The notes below the pieces were generated by a model, which did not search any database, was not told the DNA's origin, and worked only from the letters and a program-made list of their open reading frames with translations. Shown here in pieces: positions 44,906-49,682 of a DNA stretch of 49,682 bases. Position 1 is the first letter of the stretch. Each line of letters starts with the position of its first letter. Location: contig NZ_MAYF01000090.1 in the NCBI RefSeq assembly GCF_001684955.1, positions 1 to 49,682 of the forward strand, given 5' to 3'. This DNA is from Chryseobacterium contaminans (lineage in GTDB: Bacteria > Bacteroidota > Bacteroidia > Flavobacteriales > Weeksellaceae). Both the position numbers and the translations under genes were made by a program.

Positions 44906-45544
44906 TTATTGAAGCCCAGGAGGCGTATTGGTTGATACTCCGGAATAAGAAGCCGCAGCTGAGACTGAACCTTCAAATGTTCCCCAGTCTTTTACGAGTG
45001 ATTTTTCAAATACATTTAATGTCAATGTCCAGGTTCCGTTTTGTGCATTTACTGTCCCTGCACCTTTAAAACTTAAGTTAATGGCCTGATAATTCTTTCC
45101 TCCTTGTTGTACTTTTGTTACCTCAGTAGAATAAGCTCCATACAGTCTTGAAGTGGATGTTGTTGTAGCAGAAACGGCATCACTAAAAACAGCCCCTGTA
45201 ATTGCTACAACATATTTATCAGCATCTAAACCTGTATTCAGGTTTACTACTTCATCCTGTTTTGCATTTTTCAACACTACAGTATACATATTTACCGGTG
45301 CCACATTTCGAAGTGTAATATCAAGAAGCTTTACTTTTCCTACAGGAGAAGAATCTTTTGAGCGGGTAAGCAATAAATAATTTCCTCTTGCTGTTGTATT
45401 TTCGGTATCAATTAAATAAGATTCTACAAGAGTTTCTCCTTCTACATCAAGAGTTCCTTTTGGATTAGCTGTATTAATTCCTATCTGGGCTTTCAAACCT
45501 AAAGTGGCAGCAGCTACAAAGAATAGCGATATAATTTTTTTCAT
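44906..45544 (-). CDS. secreted GINT-motif protein, paralogue 2 of 3
   Basis: A 212-residue protein with signal peptide MKKIISLFFVAAATLGLKAQ and the motif IGINTANPKGTLDVEG right after cleavage. The remainder is beta-rich, with VVNLNTGLDADKYVVAITGAVF and NGTWTLTLNVFEKSLVKDW matching its neighbours (KINASKFLVVISSFGF and TGEWTLNLLVYDRSYAKEF). No enzyme motif. The middle of three tandem paralogues, 10 bases after the first. The family appears to be a flavobacterial secreted group; its role is unknown to me. Confidence 0.85.
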   Translation of the reverse strand: MKKIISLFFVAAATLGLKAQIGINTANPKGTLDVEGETLVESYLIDTENTTARGNYLLLTRSKDSSPVGKVKLLDITLRNVAPVNMYTVVLKNAKQDEVVNLNTGLDADKYVVAITGAVFSDAVSATTTSTSRLYGAYSTEVTKVQQGGKNYQAINLSFKGAGTVNAQNGTWTLTLNVFEKSLVKDWGTFEGSVSAAASYSGVSTNTPPGLQ

Positions 45545-45554
45545 TTTAGTGTTT

Positions 45555-46175
45555 TTATTGAATTAAAGGAGCTGCAGCAGCACCGGTTGTAGAAGATCTA
45601 AGATCCTGAGTGGAATTGAATTCTTTTGCATAGGATCTGTCATACACCAACAGGTTCAAGGTCCATTCTCCGGTAGGCAAATTTGAAGTTGGAGAGAATC
45701 CTTCATAATCCGCTTTTAATTTCCAGGTTCCATTTGTAGAATATGCAAAGATTTGTGGAACAGGTGTCAGCCAGTCTGCTGTATTTGTTCTTACAGGCTG
45801 AGTAAATCCGAAAGAAGAAATTACCACTAAGAATTTACTAGCATTGATTTTTGTATCAAACTCCCTAACCCAGTCCTTATTGGAAGGGTCACAGGTTATT
45901 TTAAACTGAATGATATTGATGGGAGCAGGAGAATTCGGTACAAAAGAATCATTGTAAGCCGTAATTTTATTTTCCGGTGCCGGGGATTTAATAATAAAAG
46001 TATAATTTTCATCTGCCCCCAGTTTTTCCATTGGTTTTTTGAAAACAATACCGGATGTTTTCATTGTTCCGTTCACTGTTAGTTCCTTCTCGGGTTTGGC
46101 AGTATTAATTCCCACTTGGGCATTAATCAATACTGCTGAACCCAATGAAAGGATCATCGAAATAGTTTTTGTCAT
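45555..46175 (-). CDS. secreted GINT-motif protein, paralogue 1 of 3
   Basis: A 206-residue protein with signal peptide MTKTISMILSLGSAVLINAQ followed by VGINTAKPEKELTVNG. The C-terminal half has DTKINASKFLVVISSFGFTQ and TGEWTLNLLVYDRSYAKEF, shared with the two genes downstream. It is the first gene of the operon. The promoter is probably near 46348. The three proteins differ considerably, so duplication is not recent. The GINT..P..L-V-G motif recurs at the N-terminus of the YadA-head-like protein at 36245-37399, indicating a common surface-protein start module. Function unknown. Confidence 0.85.
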   Translation of the reverse strand: MTKTISMILSLGSAVLINAQVGINTAKPEKELTVNGTMKTSGIVFKKPMEKLGADENYTFIIKSPAPENKITAYNDSFVPNSPAPINIIQFKITCDPSNKDWVREFDTKINASKFLVVISSFGFTQPVRTNTADWLTPVPQIFAYSTNGTWKLKADYEGFSPTSNLPTGEWTLNLLVYDRSYAKEFNSTQDLRSSTTGAAAAPLIQ

Positions 46176-46347
46176 TTTTCGGTTATGTGTTTGCTATAGG
46201 TCTTTATTCACCACATCTCATTATTCACGACTCAGGTTTTTAATTAAAAACACAAAAGATCTGCTGTGCATCTGTAAAAGTGCACTTAATGAGAAAAACA
46301 ATAAGTTTTATGGGTAATTGCCGAATAAGTTACAAGAATTATGCCAG

Positions 46348-46383
46348 CAAAAGTAGATTAATCCTTAAAAAACCTTAAACAAA
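46348..46383 (-). promoter_or_regulatory. weak candidate promoter for the three-paralogue operon
   Basis: TACTTTTG on the minus strand (46355-46348) matches the -7 consensus, but the nearest TTTG (46383-46380) is 24 bases away, a little long. In the rest of the gap 46176-46633 I see A/T-rich sequence and only very short frames, no convincing gene. Confidence 0.35.
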
Positions 46384-46633
46384 CGCTTATCCCCCGAAAG
46401 TGAAAATTAAATCCAGGCAAAGCACCATATAGAAGCGGTTAACCACGATCTATTTATTCTATTTTTAATAAAATAATTACATAAATTTTATCAAAAATTA
46501 AATTAAAAAGAGAAAAACAATGCTTTTTTTAATAATAATGAATTATTCTCAAAGGGAATATAGGATAAATTATGTACTTATTATATCCTGCGAACTAACT
46601 TATCGCAACTTTAATAGTAGCAGTAGTAAACAA

Positions 46634-46661
46634 AAAAAGACTGCTTAATAGCAGTCTTTTT
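46634..46661 (-). terminator. terminator after nusG
   Basis: AGACTGCT (46638-46645) and AGCAGTCT (46650-46657) with a TAAT loop, extended by A/T pairs and a T-run on the minus strand. It ends the tRNA-Trp-secE-nusG unit. Confidence 0.9.
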
Positions 46662-46679
46662 ATATTATGTAAGTAATTA

Positions 46680-47222
46680 TTATACTTTTTCTACTTGCAT
46701 GTAGCTTAGCTCCATTGGAGTTTTTCTACCGAAGATCAATACTGAAACTTCAATTTTCTTTTTGTCTTCAAGAATCTTCTCAACTGTACCGTTGAATCCG
46801 TTGAAAGGACCATCGATCACTTTTACGTTTTCACCTACTACATATGGGATCTCAACATCGCTTGCAAATTCTGAAAGTTCATCCATTCTTCCAAGCATTC
46901 TGTTCACTTCTGATTTTCTCATTGGAACAGGATCTCCACCTTTTGTTAAACTTAAGAAAGAAATAACTCCAGGGATGTTTTTGATTACGTGAGGAATCTC
47001 TCCCATCAGGTCAGCTTCAATCATTAAGTATCCAGGATAATAAGGTCTTTCTTTAGGAACTTTTTTACCGTTTCTAATTTGGATTACCTTTTCCATAGGA
47101 ATAACCACCTGAGTAACGTACTGCTCAAACCCTAGACGTTTGATTTCTGTCTCAATATAGTTTTTCACTTTATTTTCCTGTCCGCTGATTGCTTTCAGCA
47201 CATACCATTTCAATTCGCTCAT
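46680..47222 (-). CDS. nusG: transcription termination/antitermination factor NusG
   Basis: A 180-residue NusG that binds RNA polymerase and couples it to Rho and ribosomes. The N-terminal NGN domain is clear (ELKWYVLKAISGQENKVKNYIETEIKR, RPYYPGYLMIEADL, VISFLSLTKGGDPVPM). The C-terminal KOW domain (VKVIDGPFNGFNGTVEKILEDKKKIEVSVLIFGRKTPMELSYMQVEKV) is intact. It begins 19 bases after secE and ends before a strong terminator; rplK is displaced about 6.2 kb downstream. Confidence 0.98.
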   Translation of the reverse strand: MSELKWYVLKAISGQENKVKNYIETEIKRLGFEQYVTQVVIPMEKVIQIRNGKKVPKERPYYPGYLMIEADLMGEIPHVIKNIPGVISFLSLTKGGDPVPMRKSEVNRMLGRMDELSEFASDVEIPYVVGENVKVIDGPFNGFNGTVEKILEDKKKIEVSVLIFGRKTPMELSYMQVEKV

Positions 47223-47241
47223 TATGGGAAAATACTTTTAA

Positions 47242-47448
47242 TTAATTGAACAAGTTGATTAGCATTCCAATGATGTTGCTGATTGCTTTGGAAAACAATT
47301 CATCAACTCCAAAAGTAAATAATGCCAGAATCACTGTCGCAATAGTCACTACAATTGTAGACGACTGAAGGTCAGCCCATTTTGGCCATTCAACTTTATG
47401 TCTGAATTCGTTATAAGAACCTTTTAAAAAATCGACAAATGAACTCAT
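47242..47448 (-). CDS. secE: preprotein translocase subunit SecE
   Basis: A 68-residue single-span SecE, a core subunit of the SecYEG channel. VDFLKGSYNEFRHKVEWPKWADLQSSTIVVTIATVILALFTFGVDELFSK contains the conserved amphipathic helix ending in WP and the one transmembrane helix. It begins 12 bases after the 3' end of tRNA-Trp and is followed by nusG. Length and context are typical of Bacteroidota. Confidence 0.97.
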   Translation of the reverse strand: MSSFVDFLKGSYNEFRHKVEWPKWADLQSSTIVVTIATVILALFTFGVDELFSKAISNIIGMLINLFN

Positions 47449-47460
47449 AATTTATATTTG

Positions 47461-47531
47461 CACGGGCACAAGGATTCGAACCCTGATCAACGGTTTTGGA
47501 GACCGGTATCCTACCATTGGACGATGCCCGT
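47461..47531 (-). tRNA. tRNA-Trp (anticodon CCA)
   Basis: A 71-nucleotide cloverleaf on the minus strand. The acceptor stem ACGGGCA (5') pairs with TGCCCGT (3') and the discriminator base is G. The anticodon loop CTCCAAA carries CCA, and the T loop is GGTTCGAATCC. The 3' CCA is not encoded. It lies between tuf and secE, its normal place. Confidence 0.96.
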
Positions 47532-47538
47532 AGTTAAA

Positions 47539-47568
47539 AAGCTTCCGATAGTTTCCTTTCGGAAGCTT
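47539..47568 (-). terminator. hairpin between tuf and tRNA-Trp
   Basis: AAGCTTCCGA (47539-47548) and TCGGAAGCTT (47559-47568) make a perfect 10-bp stem, followed on the minus strand by TTTTT. It starts 16 bases after the tuf stop. It may terminate tuf partially, or serve as an RNA-processing point before the tRNA. Confidence 0.8.
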
Positions 47569-47584
47569 ATTTATTTTAAGATGA

Positions 47585-48790
47585 TTAGTCTAAGATTTCA
47601 GTAACCTGACCTGAACCAACTGTTCTACCACCTTCTCTGATCGCGAATCTAAGACCCTCGTTAAGAGCGATTGGTTGTAACAATTCTACAGTGATCTCTA
47701 AGTTATCACCAGGCATTACCATTTCTACACCTTCTGGTAAGAAGATCTCACCTGTAACGTCAGTAGTTCTTACGTAGAACTGAGGACGGTATTTGTTGTG
47801 GAATGGAGTGTGACGTCCACCTTCTTCTTTAGAAAGGATATAAACAGATGCTTTGAATTTTTTGTGTGGCTTCACAGAATCTTTCTTAGCGATAACCATA
47901 CCTCTCTTGATGTCAGTTTTTTCAATACCTCTCAACAATAGACCTACGTTATCACCAGCTTCACCTCTGTCTAGGATTTTTCTGAACATCTCAACTCCTG
48001 TAATAGTAGAAGTTAATTTTTCTTCACCCATACCAACGATATCAACTGGATCACCAGTATTGATAACACCAGACTCGATTCTACCTGTTGCTACAGTACC
48101 TCTACCTGTAATAGAGAATACGTCTTCGATTGGCATCAAGAATGGCTTCTCAGTATCTCTTACTGGCTCGTCAATCCACTCATCAACTGCATCCATTAAT
48201 GCTTCAACAGTTTTGAACCACTTATCATCTGAGTTACCTTCAGTAGCTGCAGTAAGTGCTCCAAGAGCTGAACCTTGGATTACTGGAGAGTTATCTCCAT
48301 CAAAGTCATAAGTAGCTAATAGATCTCTAAGTTCCATTTCAACAAGCTCTAACAATTCTGGATCATCCACCATGTCAACTTTGTTCATGAAAACAACGAT
48401 CTTAGGTACGTTTACCTGACGGCAAAGTAGGATATGTTCTCTAGTTTGAGGCATTGGACCATCAGTTGCAGCACATACTACGATAGCTCCATCCATCTGA
48501 GCAGCACCAGTTACCATGTTCTTAACATAGTCGGCGTGACCTGGACAGTCAACGTGAGCATAGTGTCTTTTTTCAGTTTCATACTCGATGTGAGCAGTAT
48601 TGATAGTGATCCCTCTTTCTTTTTCTTCTGGAGCAGAGTCAATTGAAGAGAAGTCTTTTTTCTCAGCAAGACCTTTGCTAGCTAATACAGCAGAAATAGC
48701 AGCTGTAAGAGTAGTTTTACCATGGTCAACGTGACCAATAGTACCAATGTTCAAGTGTGGTTTGTTACGATTAAACGTTTCCTTTGCCAT
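47585..48790 (-). CDS. tuf: elongation factor Tu
   Basis: A 401-residue EF-Tu that brings aminoacyl-tRNA to the ribosome. The GTPase motifs are intact: GHVDHGKTT (P-loop, about 19-27), the switch region [25 protein letters not shown] and NKVDMVDD. Domains 2 and 3 follow ([42 protein letters not shown]). It starts the cluster, with a promoter at 48834-48861. One copy is seen; whether the genome has a second cannot be told from this window. Confidence 0.99.
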   Translation of the reverse strand: MAKETFNRNKPHLNIGTIGHVDHGKTTLTAAISAVLASKGLAEKKDFSSIDSAPEEKERGITINTAHIEYETEKRHYAHVDCPGHADYVKNMVTGAAQMDGAIVVCAATDGPMPQTREHILLCRQVNVPKIVVFMNKVDMVDDPELLELVEMELRDLLATYDFDGDNSPVIQGSALGALTAATEGNSDDKWFKTVEALMDAVDEWIDEPVRDTEKPFLMPIEDVFSITGRGTVATGRIESGVINTGDPVDIVGMGEEKLTSTITGVEMFRKILDRGEAGDNVGLLLRGIEKTDIKRGMVIAKKDSVKPHKKFKASVYILSKEEGGRHTPFHNKYRPQFYVRTTDVTGEIFLPEGVEMVMPGDNLEITVELLQPIALNEGLRFAIREGGRTVGSGQVTEILD

Positions 48791-48833
48791 GATTTAAAAT
48801 TATTTATTTATTGTTTTTCAAATTTTCGGTGTG

Positions 48834-48861
48834 CAAATATAATGAATTTTTAAATACCAAA
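48834..48861 (-). promoter_or_regulatory. promoter of tuf
   Basis: On the minus strand TTTG (48861-48858), 16 bases and TATATTTG (48841-48834); the -7 element is perfect and the spacer slightly short. It lies 44 bases upstream of the tuf start. Confidence 0.55.
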
Positions 48862-49003
48862 AACTTTTTATTAAAAAAACTTTCAATATTCTCATCCGAT
48901 GAAGGACAAACCTTATATTTCGATGCATTGAGACTGCAAATTTACACAATTTTCCGGATTGAAAAAATCTTTGTGAAACCTTTTACAGCTCCATTTACAG
49001 AAA

Positions 49004-49030
49004 AGCCTGAAATACAGAATATTTCAGGCT
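49004..49030 (-). terminator. terminator of the RND efflux gene
   Basis: AGCCTGAAAT (49004-49013) and ATTTCAGGCT (49021-49030) form a perfect 10-bp stem, followed on the minus strand by TTTTCTGT. Confidence 0.88.
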
Positions 49031-49056
49031 CAATTAATATATAAAATGAAAGATAA

Positions 49057-49682
49057 TCAGGCTTGGCTTAGCCTTTTAGTTCTGTTAAAAATCCAGAAAA
49101 TGATGGGAAAAATAAGCAATGTAAGTACGGTAGCAGTTATAAGGCCTCCAATAATTACAATGGCTAAAGGCTTTTGGGACTCAGATCCAATTCCCGTAGA
49201 CAATGCAGCCGGCATCAATCCTATAGAGGCCATAAGAGCAGTCATAATTACAGGTCTGGTCCTTGATTTTACTCCGTTTAGTATAGCATTATCTAGATCC
49301 AGCCCGTTTTTAACATTCTGGTGAAATTCAGTAATAAGGATAACCCCGTTCTGTATACAGATTCCCAGAAGAGCGATCATTCCTACCCCTGCAGAGATCC
49401 CGAAATTGATACCGGTAACATGTAAGGCTATAATACCTCCGATCAACGCAAAGGGAACATTCGCCAATACAAGGAGAGAATCCTTCATATTTCCAAACAG
49501 AATAAACAAAAGGAAAAAGATCATCAGAATACTTACCGGAACTACCTGGGCCAATCTGTGTGAAGCACGCTGCTGATTCTCAAACTGCCCGGTCCACCCT
49601 ACAGAGTATCCATCCGGAAGCTCAATGGTAGCCACTTTTTTCTGTGCATCAGCAATAGTACTCCCCAAGTCACGGTCACGAA
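49057..49682 (-). CDS. heavy-metal efflux RND transporter, CzcA/CusA type, C-terminal part
   Basis: The last roughly 208 residues of an inner-membrane RND pump that exports metal ions using the proton gradient, with periplasmic adaptor and outer-membrane partners. The frame is open to the window edge (RDRDLGSTIADAQ), so the N-terminal part is outside. The visible part starts in the periplasmic docking region (VATIELPDGYSVGWTGQFENQQRA, the CzcA signature). Hydrophobic spans follow: VVPVSILMIFFLLFILFG, SLLVLANVPFALIGGIIAL, GISAGVGMIALLGICIQNGVILITEF, and the final ones ending in LIFPIIFWIF. NGVILITEF and SRTRPVIMTALMASIGLMPAALSTGIGSESQKPLA are conserved in CzcA/CusA. Metal specificity cannot be decided from this part. 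Confidence 0.93.
   Translation of the reverse strand, partial: RDRDLGSTIADAQKKVATIELPDGYSVGWTGQFENQQRASHRLAQVVPVSILMIFFLLFILFGNMKDSLLVLANVPFALIGGIIALHVTGINFGISAGVGMIALLGICIQNGVILITEFHQNVKNGLDLDNAILNGVKSRTRPVIMTALMASIGLMPAALSTGIGSESQKPLAIVIIGGLITATVLTLLIFPIIFWIFNRTKRLSQA

Noticed and set aside
44899..44976. Upstream extension of the third paralogue
   Set aside because: It overlaps the preceding gene; the ATG at 44898 gives the signal peptide.
46289..46378. 29-codon plus-strand frame in the gap upstream of the three-paralogue operon
   Set aside because: Very short, no ribosome-binding site and no motif; likely chance.
46539..46649. 36-codon plus-strand frame running into the nusG terminator
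   Set aside because: It ends within the terminator hairpin and has no sensible composition.
33163..46679. Idea that the inserted blocks are a recent genomic island
   Set aside because: No integrase, transposase, tRNA-end duplication or flanking direct repeats were found, and the genes are all co-oriented with the host cluster.

Overview
The window comes from a low-GC member of the Bacteroidota, most likely a flavobacterium of the Chryseobacterium group (Weeksellaceae). Three things point there. Several large secreted proteins end in a type IX secretion (T9SS) sorting domain. Promoters fit the Bacteroidota/Flavobacterium consensus TTTG (or TTG), a spacer of about 17-23, then TAnnTTTG. Small secreted proteins carry the GINT..P..T(L/F)DV(N)G motif common in this group. 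The genus is my inference; no database search was possible. The window is chromosomal, and I see no transposase, integrase, phage gene, CRISPR array or replication origin.

Left part (1-14 kb). In order: the end of DNA polymerase IV (dinB), a cytoplasmic alpha-amylase, a 55-residue double-glycine leader peptide with a six-cysteine core that is too short for ordinary gene calling, a carboxylesterase, and an AraC regulator divergent from a zinc alcohol dehydrogenase with a perfect inverted repeat between them. A two-gene unit then encodes a small lipoprotein and a 1247-residue BNR/Asp-box protein that carries both a lipobox and a T9SS domain. A secreted ENPP-type phosphodiesterase and a GrpB/cytidine deaminase/double-GNAT operon follow.

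Middle part (14-24.5 kb). A Crp/Fnr regulator lies upstream of a five-gene envelope operon: DUF5777 barrel, CxxCH cytochrome lipoprotein, YceI, secreted ankyrin protein and DOMON-T9SS protein. The operon promoter has a TGTGA-N6-TCAC box at the class II activator distance, so this looks like a Crp-controlled heme/redox module. Next is an operon of a 949-residue BNR/T9SS protein, two small unknown envelope proteins and a TonB-dependent receptor.

Right part (24.5-49.7 kb). This holds the transcription/translation cluster tuf - tRNA-Trp - secE - nusG - rplK - rplA - rplJ - rplL - rpoB - rpoC - DUF3467, all on the minus strand. It is split in two places by blocks of surface-protein genes. About 5.1 kb between rplL and rpoB holds a TTG-start secreted protein, a YadA-head-like protein and a TSP3/T9SS protein. 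About 6.2 kb between nusG and rplK holds three tandem paralogous secreted proteins, a membrane TPR-LuxR regulator and a T9SS protein. Each housekeeping segment has its own promoter and/or terminator (hairpins after nusG, rplL and DUF3467; consensus promoters before rplK and rpoB), so the usual operon appears re-wired into independent units. The window ends in the C-terminal part of a CzcA/CusA-type RND efflux pump.
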